Positions 15,201 through 30,200 of a stretch of 64,000 nucleotides of DNA are shown one piece after another. The position numbers and the translations under genes were made by a program. The notes under the pieces were generated by a model, which searched no databases, had not been told where the DNA came from, and saw nothing but the letters and a program-made list of their open reading frames with translations. This DNA is from Liolophura sinensis (taxonomy: Eukaryota; Mollusca; Polyplacophora; Chitonida; Chitonidae). The stretch's first letter is position 1. Each line of letters begins with the position of its first letter. The stretch covers positions 81,629,084 through 81,693,083 of the forward strand of contig NC_088300.1 in assembly GCF_032854445.1 (NCBI RefSeq), in the 5' to 3' direction.

Positions 15201-18200
15201 ACGAGGTACAGGGAGGTGGACTTTGGTGATGCCACACAAGTTACGAGGTACAGGGAGGTGGACTTTGGTGACGCCACACAAGTTACGAGGTACAGGGAGG
15301 TGAACTTTGGTGATGCCACACAAGTTACGAGGTACAGGGAGGTGGACTTTGGTGACGCCACACAAGTTACGAGGTACAGGGAGGTGAACTTTGATGATAT
15401 CACACAAGCTTTCCTACCTCTTAATGCAAAGTTTAGTAGGACAGCAATCGGGGACTACAGATTGACCACAGGAGCGGACCTCAGTCACACATACTACAGG
15501 CTGGCTACAGGGACTGGACCTCAGTCACACACTACAGGCTGGCTACAGGGACTGGACCTCAGTCACACACTACAGACTGACTACAGGGTGTGAACCTCAG
15601 TCACACACACTACAGGCTGCTCACAGGGAGTGGACCTCAGTTACACACACTACAAACTGCCAACAGAGAGAGGACTTCAGTCACACACACTAGGGGCAGA
15701 CCACAGGAGTGGACTTCAGTCACACATACTACAGGTTGATCACCTTGAGTGGACATCAGTTACACACACTACAGGTTGATCCAAGAGAGTGGACCTCAGT
15801 CACACATACTACAGGCTGACTACAAGGAGTGGACCTCAGTCACACATACTACAAGCTGACTACAGGGAGTGGGCTTTAGTCACATACTACAGGCTGATTA
15901 CAGGGAGTGGACCTTGGACATACTACAGGCTGACCACATGGACTTGACCTCAGTCAGAAATACTACAGGCTGACTACAAGGAGTGGAGCTCAGTCACACA
16001 AATTACAGGCTGACCGCAGGAAGTGGACCTGTCAGACATACTACAGGCTGATCACAGTGAGTGGACCTAAGTTACCCATACTACAGGTTGATCCCGAGTG
16101 GACCTCAGTCACACATACTACAGGCTGACTACAGGGAGAGGACCTCAGTTACACACACTACAGGCTGAGGACAGGGATTGGACCTCAGTTACACACACCA
16201 CAAGCATGCTCTGAAATCAAAGTACCCAGAGAGTCACCCTCGTCACTGCTGGAGTTAAACTTGGTGCCCAGAGCAAAAGAAGCAGCCTTGATCTGTCGGT
16301 CAGGGGCATCATTCAGAGCCCACACTTCAGCGGGAGAAAAGGAAGAGGTGCAGGTTAGACAGAGAGACACGGTACAGACTGGCTACAGGCATACTCCTGC
16401 TCTCCAGTACAGGGAGATCAGGAAATGAGTGTCACAGGCAGCTACTGGAGAGCTTACACATACACTCCACCATGTAATTGTAGGGTGGTAATAATGTCAC
16501 AACCAGGCTCACCTCTTTCATTAGCATATTACAATGTTAACATATTATAACGACTACCTAATCTGTAGAGGAAACCTAAGTAAACCTGCTGTGAAAAAGC
16601 AAACACCCTGGAAGAAACAACATGTAGTAGGACAGTAACTTTGAGAAAAGACAAAGCTTTCCTTTGGTGCTCAACTTAACTTTACATCTGATACATGCAC
16701 CGGTCAAAGTAAAATTTATTCTCAAGTATTCTAGTCTGAACTCTTGAAATGCTGGAACAGTTTTTAGTAAACAACTGTGAAATCATGTACAAAGCCAAAC
16801 TTAATTGTGGACTTATTTGAAGAAGCCCTGGTTATTATAAAGACCTTAGAGACCAACAGCTGAAACGTGGATGAGGGTCAGTAAAGAATTGCCTTTGTCA
16901 AGGTACACTTGATGGCTGCTACATGTAGGTTCCTTGAAAAAGATGAACCACTGCACCCACACTGTTTTCTTATATTGCATATTCTAAAATTTCAAATAAG
17001 TCAAGGTAGAAATACTGACTACCAAATGAAGACCTGGTCTGTTCTCAGAGCTACTTTCCCATTATTGTCTGAAACTGAAAATAGTCCGTGGACATTCTGA
17101 AACAACAAAGGATCTGTAGGACACCAAAGACCACAACTGTACTTGTACTAATTCTGTAGGCATGCTCTGCATGGTAGATATTTCACAACAGTCTGTCACA
17201 TCCAGCATTGCACATTTTACCAGGTAAGTCTGTAACTTGTATTTAATTCTCTTTCATATATCACATTTACATGTGCTGCTAAATCTGCTATAGCACAAAC
17301 ATTGTTCGACATATCCTGTAAGATCAAGACATTGACTGAGCTCTGCCTGCTCAGCATCTAACGACTCAACAGGTGTGTGTATATGTTCCTGTATGACACA
17401 GTCAACTCTGCCTGGTCAGTGTCTGATGACTGAACAGGTGTGTGTACATGTTCCTGTAAGCTGAGGACACGGTAAACTCTGTCTGGTCAGTATCTGATGA
17501 CTAAACAGGTGTGTGTACATGTTCCTGTATGACATAGTCACCTCTGCCTGGTCAGTATCTGATGACTAAACAGGTGTGTGTACATGTTCCTGTATGACAA
17601 AGTCAACTCTGTCTGGTCAGTATCTGATGACTAAACAGGTGTGTGTGCATGTTCCTGTATGACAAAGTCAACTCTGTCTGGTCAGTATCTGATGACTAAA
17701 CAGGTGTGTGTACATGTTCCTGTATGACATAGTCACCTCTGCCTGGTCAGTATCTGATGACTAAACAGGTGTGTGTACATGTTCCTGTATGACAAAGTCA
17801 ACTCTGCCTGGTCAGTATCTGATGACTAAACAGGTGTGTGTACATGTTCCTGTATGACAAAGTCAACTCTGCCTGGTCAGTATCTGATGACTAAACAGGT
17901 GTGTGTGCATGTTCCTGTATGACAAAGTCAACTCTGCCTGGTCAGTATCTGATGACTAAACATGTGTGTGTGCATGTTCCTGTACGACAAAGTCAACTCT
18001 GCCTGGTCAGTATCTGATGACTAAACAGGTGTTTGTGCATGTTCCTGTACGACAAAGTCAACTCTGCCTGGTCAGTATCTGATGACTAAACAGGTGTGTG
18101 TACATGTTCCTGTATGACAAAGTCAACTCTGCCTGGTCAATATCTGATGACTAAACAGGTGTGTGTGCATGTTCCTGTATGACAAAGTCAACTCTGTCTG

Positions 18201-21200
18201 GTCAGTATCTGATGACTAAACAGGTGTGTGTACATGTTCCTGTATGACATAGTCAACTCTGTCTGGTCAATATCTGATGACTGAACAGGTGTGTGTACAT
18301 GTTCCTGTATGACATAGAGTCACCTCTGCCTGGTCAGTATCTGATGACTAAACAGGTGTGTGTACATGTTCCTGTATAACAAAGTCACCTCTGCCTGGTC
18401 AGTATCTGATGACTAAACAGGTGTGTGTACATGTTCCTGTATGACAAAGTCAACTCTGTCTGGTCAGTATCTGATGACTGAACAGCTGTGTGTACATGTT
18501 CCTGTATGACACAGTGAACTCTGTCTGGTTAGTATCTGATGACTAAACAGGTGTGTGTACATGTTCCTGTATGACACAGTCAGCTCTGTCTGGTCAGTAT
18601 CTGATGACTGAACAGGTGTGTGTACATTTTACTGTGTGACATAGAGTCACCTCTGCCTGGTCAGTATCTGATGACTAAACAGGTGTGTGTACATGTTCCT
18701 GTATGACAAAGTCAACTCTGTCTGGTCAGTATCTGATGACTAAACAGGTGTGTGTACATGTTCCTGTATGACATAGAGTCACCTCTGCCTGGTCAGTATC
18801 TGATGACTAAACAAGTGTGTGTACATGTTCCTGTATGACAAAGTCAACTCTGTCTGGTCAGTATCTGATGACTAAACAGGTGTGTGTACATGTTCCTGTA
18901 TGACAAAGTCAACTCTGTCTGGTTAGTATCTGATGACTAAACAGGTGTGTGTGCATGTTCCTGTATGACAAAGTCAACTCTGCCTGGTCAGTATCTGATG
19001 ACTGAACAGGTGTGTGTACATGTTCCTGTATGACAAAGTCAACTCTGCCTGGTCAATATCTGATGACTAAACAGGTGTGTGTGCATGTTCCTGTATGACA
19101 TAGTCAACTCTGCCTGGTCAGTATCTGATGACTAAACAGGTGTGTGTGCATGTTCCTGTATGACAAAGTCAACTCTGTCTGGTCAATATCTGATGACTAA
19201 ACAGGTGTGTGTGCATGTTCCTGTATGACAAAGTCAACCCTGCCTGGTCAATATCTGATGACTAAACAGGTGTGTGTGCATGTTCCTGTATGACATAGTC
19301 AACTCTGTCTGGTCAGTATCTGATGACTAAACAGGTGTGTGTGCATGTTCCTGTATGACATAGTCAACTCTATCTGGTCAGTATCTGATGACTAAACAGG
19401 TGTGTGTACATGTTCCTGTATGACAAAGTCAACTCTGTCTGGTCAGTATCTGATGACTAAACAGGTGTGTGTACATGTTCCTGTATGACAAAGTCAACTC
19501 TGCCTGGTCAGTATCTGATGACTAAACAGGTGTGTGTGCATGTTCCTGTACGACAAAGTCAACTCTGCCTGGTCAGTATCTGATGACTAAACAGGTGTTT
19601 GTGCATGTTCCTGTATGACAAAGTCAACTCTGTCTGGTCAGCATCTGATGACTGAACAGCTGTGTGTACATGTTCCTGTATGACACAGTGAACTCTGTCT
19701 GGTTAGTATCTGATGACTAAACAGGTGTTTGTGCATGTTCCTGTATGACAAAGTCAACTCTGCCTGGTCAGTATCTGATGACTAAACAGGTGTGTGTACA
19801 TGTTCCTGTATGACAAAGTCAACTCTGCCTGGTCAGTATCTGATGACTAAACAGGTGTGTGTACATGTTCCTGTATAGAGTGAAATCTTCCTGGGCAGAA
19901 TCTGATGACTAAACAGAAGAGCAGTTAATTGTACAGTATAACAATCAATCCACTAACTCCAAACAAAGCATTCACAATTTGTAGGAAGTAACCTGAGAAT
20001 GAGATACTTGAATCATGCTTATCATTACTGAAATTCCCTTTCAAACCACTCAATTCATGTGAGTTAGTCTTTTCCAGTCTTAATAAGCAGATTTCAAAAA
20101 ATGGTTAGGTATGCTATAGGTGTACCGCTACACAGGGCTACGTAACTTCACCCAGGCACACAGCCACATGACTTCAGCATACTAGTACGTGACAACACAG
20201 CATACTACAGGGGGTGACCAGAGGGGAAGAAACACCATAGACACACCTCTGCTTTTCTCACACCCGTACGCACTCATAAGGAGAGGAGCTTACTTTTGTG
20301 TGTTGAATGAAAATACATTCCTGATCATACTGTGACATAATCATTGTGTATGTGAGGGGTGATGTACAAGCAAACAGGCAAATACACAGCCAAACTCAAC
20401 AGACAGTACGCAGCCAAACACTGAATATAGAGGGGATGAACATAGATTGCTGCACGCAGCAAGAAAGACTCCAAATATTGCTGGGCTGTCTACTATCACT
20501 CATACTGCAGGATAACTGAAGCAGACACATGACGAGAACTGGAAGATGACAGAACGAGGCCTGAAGAAAGCGGTCTTCACCATTTAACAGCCAATCACCT
20601 TCTCCGTCGTCCTTCACCGCCAACTTCATGCTATTGGACTTCCTAAAGTGAAACTGAGGCTGGCTGGGCGAGTCTGTGGAATCATCGACCGAGATGTCCG
20701 AGGAAGTTTTTGACGGAGTTGTATCTACAGTTGGGTACGACTTGCGGTACCGCTCCTTATACTGCTCTGCTTTGAGGGACGGAAGGGAGGACAAACATCT
20801 GATCACATCTGCCACAACATCTGATTACACCCAGCAAAAACATCTGATCACATCCACCACAAACATCTGATCACACCCACCACACACACCTGATCACGTC
20901 CACCACACACACCTGATCACACCCATCACAAACATCTGATTACACCCACAATGCACATCTGATCACACCCACCACAAACAGCTGATCATGTCCACCACAA
21001 ACATCTGATCACACCCACCACACACACCTAATTACACCCACCACAAATACCTGATCACATCCACCACAAACATCTGATCACACCCATCACACACACCTGA
21101 AAACACCTGTCACAAGCATACAATCACATCACAATTGTGACAGAATGAGCCACAAATATCTGATCACACCCATCACAAACATCTGATCACACCCGCAGAA

Positions 21201-24200
21201 CCATCTGTTCACACCCATCACAAACATCTGGCCACATGTGTTATAAACAACTGACCACACACACCACAAACACCTGATCACACCCACCACACACACCTAA
21301 TTACACCCATCACAAACATCTGGCCACAACTGACCACACCCATCAAAAACACCTGATCACACCCATCACAAACATCTGACCACACTCGCACAACCATCTG
21401 ATCACACTCACACAACCCATCACAAACATCTGGTCACACCCACCAGAAACATCTGGTCACACCCACCACAACCATATGGTCACACCTGTTACAAACACCT
21501 GATCACACCCATCTGGTCACACCTGTTACAAACACTTGATCACATACACCTAATCACACTCACTACAAATGCCTGATCACACACACCACATATATCCGAT
21601 CCATCAGAAACATCTGATCACACACACCACAAATATCTCAACACACTCATCACAACCATATGGTCATATCAGTCATACTTGTCAGAGATTGAGTCACAAT
21701 AATATAATCCCACAGATCTAACCATGGAGTTCATGGAGCACCTTACAAATATGCTCTACATGTACAAACAGTATCTCTTAAACAGTCCAGGTAAAAAAGC
21801 CCCTAACTCTCACACTGGCCCTAGTCTAGCTTACACACTGGACCTCGACTAGCTTACATACTGACCCTCGACTAGCTTCCCTACTACCTGACGGCTTAAG
21901 ACGCGTGACTGACTCAAGAGGTTTCATCTCTATATGAGAATAAGGGTCTGAGGTTACCTGCGTAGACGTCTCGGCGGTGCTTGAGCTGGCTGGGCCGCAC
22001 CTGTCGTTCCCCATTCTGGGCATGGTACAGGAAAGGTGAGACAGCGTATGGGTTTGTGGACTGGGCGCCCCCCGGGGGCGGGGATGTGGAGGAGGCACGG
22101 TCATGTTCACTGTCAGAGTGGTAGCGGCCTGGCTGGTCATACAGAGGTTCAGAGTCCTCAGTGCTTTGGCTGGCAGGGGAAACAGTGACACATTCGTACT
22201 AACGGTTTATGTACATCACAACTGTTACAGGGACTCGCAGTCTCTACATGTACTTTGCCTGGCAGTTGGAAATACTCACTCTCATACAAAAATTATATGT
22301 ATATCTATTTATTTATTCAGATTATTCAGAATATTGTGCTTAAGAATTTGTTTAACTTGAAGCTACATGTAATGTACCAACCTTGGCTGCTTACAGGACG
22401 TGCCTCCTGACTTAAGCTCCAGCCAAAGAGGCTTGATATAGATTCAAATATGCAACCTCACTTATCAATAATCAGCATACGTGAATTTACCTAATACTTG
22501 TATCAACATTACAGCACAGCTGTCATAAACAGTAAAGTACCTGTTACTGGTGCTGCTCTTGGCAGTGCCGTAGAGATCCGGGTGTGGGGGCTGGGGCATG
22601 GGGCTAATGGGTGGGGGCAAAGGTGGGCGCCGAGCTATGGACAGTCGGTAGTAGGGAGGTGGGCTGGCATCCTCATCGTTCTGGTACAGGTTATGATACA
22701 AGCTTTCAGTCTCCTCCTTCCTCTCCCAGCACTCCTTGAAGAATGGGTTGTATGCTGCAGCTGTCAACAGATACACCAACACAGTTTCAATCTGAGTTGG
22801 CTATGTCATTCATGTTTACGGAAATGTCAGCAGATTCACCAACACAGCTTCAATTTGAGTTAGCTATGTCATTCATGTTTACAGAATTGTCAGCAGATAT
22901 ACCAACACAGGTTCAATCTGAGTTAGCTACAACATTAATGTTTACGGAAATGTCAGCAGATTCACCAACACAGATTCAATCTGAGTTAGCTACAACATTA
23001 ATGTTTACGGAAATGTCAGCAGATTCACCAACACAGTTTCAATCTGAATTAGCTATGTCATTTATGTTTTACAGAAATGTCAGCAGATTCACCAACACAG
23101 TTTCAATCTGAGTTAGCTATGTCATTTATGTTTATGGAAATGTCAGCAGATTCACCAACACAGTTTCAATCTGAATTAGCTATGTCATTCTGTTTACGGA
23201 AATGTCAGCAGATTCACCAACACAGTTTCAATCTGAATTAGCTATGTCATTCATGTTTACAGAAATGTCAGCAGATTCACCAACACAGTTTCAATCTGAG
23301 TTAGCTATGTCATTCATGTTTACAGAATTGTCAGCAGATATACCAACACAGTTTCAATTTGAGTTAGCTATGTCATTCATGTTTACAGAAATGTCAGCAG
23401 ATATACCAACACAGTTTCAATCTGAATTAGCTATGTCATTCATGTTCACAGAAATGTAAGCAGATTCACCAACACAGTTTCATTCTGAATTAGCTATGTC
23501 ATTCATGTTTACGGAAATGTCAGCAGATTCACCAACACAGTTTCAATCTGAATTAGCTATGTCATTCATGTTTACAGAAATGTCAGCAGATATACCAACA
23601 CAGGTTCAATCTGAATTAGCTATGTCATTAAATGTTTACAGAAATGTCAGCAGATATACCAACACAGCTTCAATCTGAATTAGCTATGTCATTCATGTTT
23701 ACAGAAATGTCAGCAGATATACCAACACAGGTTCAATCTGAATTAGCTATGTCATTCATGTTTACAGAAATGTCAGCAGATATACCAACACAGGTTCATT
23801 CTGAATTAGCTATGTCATTCATGTTTACGGAAATGTCAGCAGATTCACCAACACAGTTTCAATCTGAATTAGCTATGTCATTCATGTTTACAGAAATGTC
23901 AGCAGATTCACCAACACAGGTTCAATCTGAGTTAGCTATGTCATTCATGTTTACAGAATTGTCAGCAGATTCACCAACACAGGTTCAATCTGGGTTAGCT
24001 ATGTCATTCATGTTTACAGAAATGTCAGCAGATTCACCAACACAGTTTCAATCTGAATTAGCTATGTCATTCATGTTTACAGAAATGTCAGCAGATTCAC
24101 CAACACAGTTTCAATCTGAATTAGCTATGTCATTCATGTTTACAGAAATGTCAGCAGATTCACCAACACAGTTTCAATCTGAATTAGCTATGTCATTCAT

Positions 24201-27200
24201 GTTTACGGAAATGTCAGCAGATTCACCAACACAGTTTCAATCTGAATTAGCTATGTCATTCATGTTTACAGAAATGTCAGCAGATTCACCAACACAGTTT
24301 CAATCTGAATTAGCTATGTCATTCATGTTTACGGAAATGTCAGCAGATTCAACCAACACAGTTTCAATCTGAATTAGCTATGTCATTCATGTTTACGGAA
24401 ATGTCAGCAGATATACCAACACAGTTTCAATCTGAATTAGCTATGTCATTCATGTTCACAGAAATGTAAGCAGATTCACCAACACAGCTTCAATCTGAAT
24501 TAGCTATGTCATTCATGTTTACAGAATTGTCAGCAGATTATACCAACACAGCTTCAATCTGAATTGGTTATGTCATTCATGTTCACAGAAATGTCAGCAG
24601 ATTCACCAACACAGTTTCATTCTGAGTTAGCTATGTCATTCATGTTTACGGAAATGTCAGCAGATTCACCAACACAGGTTCAATCTGAGTTAGCTACAAC
24701 ATTAATGTTTACGGAAATGTCAGCAGATTCACCAACACAGATTCAATCTGAGTTAGCTACAACATTAATGTTTACGGAAATGTCAGCAGATTCACCAACA
24801 CAGTTTCAATCTGAATTAGCTATGTCATTCATGTTTACAGAAATGTCAGCAGATTCACCAACACAGTTTCAATCTGAGTTAGCTATGTCATTCATGTTTA
24901 CGGAAATGTCAGCAGATTCACCAACACAGTTTCAATTTGAGTTAGCTATGTCATTCATGTTTACAGAATTGTCAGCAGATATACCAACACAGGTTCAATC
25001 TGAATTAGCTATGTCATTCATGTTTACAGAAATGTCAGCAGATTCACCAACACAGTTTCATTCTGAGTTAGCTATGTCATTCATGTTTACGGAAATGTCA
25101 GCAGATTCACCAACACAGGTTCAATCTGAGTTAGCTACAACATTAATGTTTACGGAAATGTCAGCAGATTCACCAACACAGATTCAATCTGAGTTAGCTA
25201 CAACATTAATGTTTACGGAAATGTCAGCAGATTCACCAACACAGTTTCAATCTGAATTAGCTATGTCATTCATGTTTACAGAAATGTCAGCAGATTCACC
25301 AACACAGTTTCAATCTGAGTTAGCTATGTCATTTATGTTTACGGAAATGTCAGCAGATTCACCAACACAGGTTCAATCTGAGTTAGCTATGTCATTCATG
25401 TTTACAGAATTGTCAGCAGATATACCAACACAGGTTCAATCTGAATTAGCTATGTCATTCATGTTTACAGAAATGTCAGCAGATTCACCAACACAGTTTC
25501 ATTCTGAGTTAGCTATGTCATTCATGTTTACGGAAATGTCAGCAGATTCACCAACACAGGTTCAATCTGAGTTAGCTACAACATTAATGTTTACGGAAAT
25601 GTCAGCAGATTCACCAACACAGATTCAATCTGAGTTAGCTACAACATTAATGTTTACGGAAATGTCAGCAGATTCACCAACACAGGTTCAATCTGAATTA
25701 GCTATGTCATTCATGTTTACAGAAATGTCAGCAGATATACCAACACAGTTTCATTCTGAATTAGCTATGTCATTCATGTTTACAGAAATGTCAGCAGATT
25801 CACCAACACAGTTTCAATCTGAATTAGCTATGTCATTCATGTTTACAGAAATGTCAGCAGATTCACCAACACAGTTTCAATCTGAATTAGCTATGTCATT
25901 TATGTTTACGGAAATGTCAGCAGATTCACCAACACAGGTTCAATCTGAGTTAGCTATGTCATTCATGTTTACAGAATTGTCAGCAGATTCACCAACACAA
26001 ATGTCAGAAGATGCACCAACACAGGTTCAATAGTGTGAAGTACACAAAGCAATATTTTATGGCTTCTTTTACACCATATTTATTTACACATGTTTACATT
26101 TACATCTACATTAGATGTAGACCTGCATTTCAAGATGCTGTCTCTTTGGTGAAGCCATAAGATTTCAAGGTTAACACAAGTCTTTAACTGAATTAACTAG
26201 TGAGTGGTTGTCTGCGTTGTTTAGATGAGAAATATATGTATCTCAAACTTCTTGTATACACTGTCATTTAAGTACAGATAAAGAGCCAGTGTCTGAACAT
26301 ACTTTGTTGTTTGAAGTTGGCGGGAGTGGTCATAAATTTGCCGTGGAGGTCATCAGCCAGTCCATTTCCTTCCACAATAAGGCCATGGATCTGACCATCT
26401 GAGAACAGTGTGGAGGCTCCACCACTCTCTGTGACTGACAGGATCAAGACAGGGATGTCCAGGAACTGTGCAGTAAATGCCCTGCAACAACAACATGACA
26501 TCAGCCCTCTCATGTACAACAGTCAAACCCTGAAACCTAAAGGAACTGTGCAGCAAACACTCTACAACAACAATACATCATCAGCACTCTTGTGTACAAC
26601 AGTCAATCCCAGTCACTTACAGGGACTGTGCAGCAAACACTCTACAACAACAACACGTCATCAACACTCGTGTACAACAGTCAATATCTGTCACCGGAAC
26701 TGTGCAGCAAACGCTCCACAATAACAACACATTGACAGCACTCTCGTATACAACAGTCAATCCCTGTTACTTACAGGACAGCTGCTATTACCATGATGTA
26801 TACAACACAGACAGCTATTATTACCATGGTGAATACAACACAGACAGCTGTTATTACCACGGTGAATACAACACAGACAGCTGTTATTACCACGGTGAAT
26901 ACAACACAGACAGCTGTTATTACCATGATGTATACAACACAGACAGCTCTTATTACCATGGTGAATACAACAGACAGTTGCTATTACCATGGTGAATACA
27001 ACACAGACAGCTGTTATTACCATGGTGCATACAACACAGACAGCTGTTATTACCATGGTGCATACAACACAGACAGCTGTTATTATCATGATGTATACAA
27101 CACAGACAGCCGTTATTACCATGGTGAATACAACACAGACAGCTGTTATTACCATGGTGAATACAACACAGACAGCTGTTATTACCATGGTGTATACAAC

Positions 27201-30200
27201 ACAGACAGCTGTTATTACCATGGTGCATACAACACAGACAGCCGTTATTACCATGGTGAATACAACACAGACAGCTCTTATTACCATGGATGTATACAAC
27301 ACAGACAGCTATTACCATGATGTATACAACACAGACAGCTGTTATTACCATGATGTTTACAACACAGACAGCCGTTATTACCATGGTGAATACAACACAG
27401 ACAGCTCTTATTACCATGATGTATACAACACAGACAGCTATTACCATGATGTATACAACACAGACAGCTGTTATCACCATGATGTTTACAACACAGACAG
27501 CCGTTATTACCATGGTGAATACAACACAGACAGCTCTTATTACCATGATGTATACAACACAGACAGCTGTTATTACCATGGTGCATACAACACAGGCAGC
27601 TGCTATTACCATGATGTATACAACACAGACAGCCGTTATTAGCATGGTGAATACAACACAGACAGCTCTTATTACCATGATGTATACAACACAGACAGCT
27701 GTTATTACCATGGTGCATACAACACAGGCAGCTGCTATTACCATGATGTACACAACACAGACACCTGTTATTACCATGATGTATACAACACAGACAGCTG
27801 GTTATTACCATGGTGAATACAACACAGGCAGCTGCTATTACCATGATGCATACAACACAGACAGCTGTTATTACCATGGTGAATACAACACAGACAGCCG
27901 TTATTACCATGGTGAATACAACACAGACAGCTGTTATTACCATGATGTATACAACACAGACAGCTGTTATTACCATGGTGCATACAACACAGGCAGCTGC
28001 TATTACCATGATGTACACAACACAGACACCTGTTATTACCATGATATATACAACACAGGAAGCTGCTATTACCATGATGCATACAACACAGGCAGCTGCT
28101 ATTACCATGATGTATACAACACAGATAGCTGTTATTACGATGATGTATACAACACAGACAGCTGCTAATACCATGATGTATATAACACAGACAGCTGTTA
28201 TTACGATGATGTATACAACACAGACAGCTGTTATTACCATGATGTATGCAACACAGGAAGCTGCTATTACCATGATGTATACAACACAGGAAGCTGCTAT
28301 TACCATGATGTATACAACACAGACAGCTGCTATTACCATGTTGTATACAACACAGACAGCTCTTATAACCATGGTGTATACAAAAACACAGACAGGTGTT
28401 ATAACACTGGTGCATACAAAAACACAGATAGCTGTTATTACCATGGTGTATACAACTCAGACAGCTGCTATTACAGTAATAACAGCTGGCTGTGTTGTAT
28501 TCACCATGGTAATAACAACTGTTAGAAAAATGGTGAATACAAACTTACAAATGTTTCTGTGCAAAAGAAAAATGCCAACAGTGCACTTTAATGGTGGTGG
28601 TGTATCTTAGATACACCTCATATTTTTTACCTAATATTTACAGGTGTACTATAAGTGTTCTTGAGGTACTAATTGCATAATTGGCAGTACCTCAGATACA
28701 CCGCAAGTATACCATAGACACACCTCCGTCCAGATATACTACATCCCAATGGTGCATCTCAGATGTGCCTTAAGTATACCTCTAGTACACCTTATAAGGT
28801 TATGGGAGGCAGCACACACTAAAGACAAACGGTTAAACAATTCAGATGGGTAGACAAACTTACTTCATGGTGGCAAGGGAAGCCTTTCGGTGAGCAGAGT
28901 AAACTAGAATGTATCCATGGTAGATGTCATTTTTCCTCATGCTGGCCCCGTGGTAGGACAGGAAAGTCACCTGGACTTTCTGCTTACAGTAATCCAGGTA
29001 TGTCTCTAAACTGATGGAGCAATCGCTGTCAGAGGAGATCCGGCAGAACTCATGGCTCAGAAGTGGGCCCAAGGGGATCTCCACGCTGTACGGGTCACCA
29101 CACATCATACAGATGGCAACTCTGCAGAAAGACAACACACACACACATCATACAGATAGCAACTCTGGAGTAAGACAACACATATCGCACAGATGGCAAC
29201 TCTGGAGGAAGATAACACATATAACACATATGGCAACTCTGCAGGAAGATAACACACACATCATCATACAGATGGCAACTCTGGAAGATGATAACACACA
29301 TCAGGCAGATGGCAAATCTGGAGAAAGACAACACACACATATGGATGGCAACTCTAGAGGAAAATAACACACATATCATACAGATGGCAACTCGGGAGGA
29401 AGATAACACTCACATCATACAAACGGCTACTCTGCAGGAAGATAACACATATGACACAGGTGGCAACCCTGGAGGAAAGACAACACACACCATACAGATG
29501 GCAACTGTGAAGGAAGATAACATCATACAGATGGCAACTCTGAGGAAAGACAACACATATCATATAGATGGCAACTCTGGAGGAAAGACAACACACATCA
29601 TACAAGTGGCAGCCCTGGATGAAGATAACACGCATACAGATGGCAACTCTGGAGGAAAGGCCAAAGGCCACACACATATCATACAGATTGCAACTCTGGA
29701 GGAAAGGCAATGCACCCACCATACAGACGGCAACTCTGAGAAAGATAACGCATATCATACAGATGGCAAATCTGGAGGAAAGACCACACACAAATACACA
29801 CACACACACACATCATACAGATGACAAATCTGGAGGAATACAACACACACATCATACAGATGGCAACTCTGGAGGAAGGCAACACACACATCATACAGAT
29901 GGCAACTCTGGACACATCCTACAGATGGCAACTCTAAAGAAAGATAACACATATACAGATGGCAACTCTAAAGGAAGATAACATGCACATCATACAGATG
30001 GCAGCTCTGGAGGAAAGAAAACACACATCATACGGATGGCAACGCTGGAGCAAGATAACAAACATCACATACAGGGTGTCCCAGAAGTCGTGCACAATCC
30101 TGATTTTCATTTTTTCTTTGCTTCAGATTTAATACTGATTTTAAATTTTTTTCTCTCTTTCAGAGTTAATTATGGCTAATGAACTGAACTGTGTGACACG

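Noticed and set aside
15024-15593. Overlapping frames of 116 to 167 codons on both strands
   Set aside because: 42-bp repeat, 14 codons per unit; not a collagen-like or other repeat protein gene.
17330-19905. CRISPR array (regular 65-bp spacing)
   Set aside because: Whole units are repeated without unique spacers, the host is an animal, and there are no cas genes. The same holds for all other arrays.
21826-22191. 121-codon frame over exon 13
   Set aside because: A different frame of the same strand fits the splice phases of both neighbours and has the more plausible protein (SEPLYDQP). The longer frame is a shadow.
24564-26033. 489-codon open frame on the plus strand
   Set aside because: A 63-bp tandem repeat, 21 codons per unit; openness is a consequence of unit length. 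Antisense to the p190 gene, no domain, no splice context.
26757-28444. Long open frames of 181 to 387 codons on both strands
   Set aside because: All lie in the 33-bp minisatellite; a unit divisible by 3 leaves several frames open at once.
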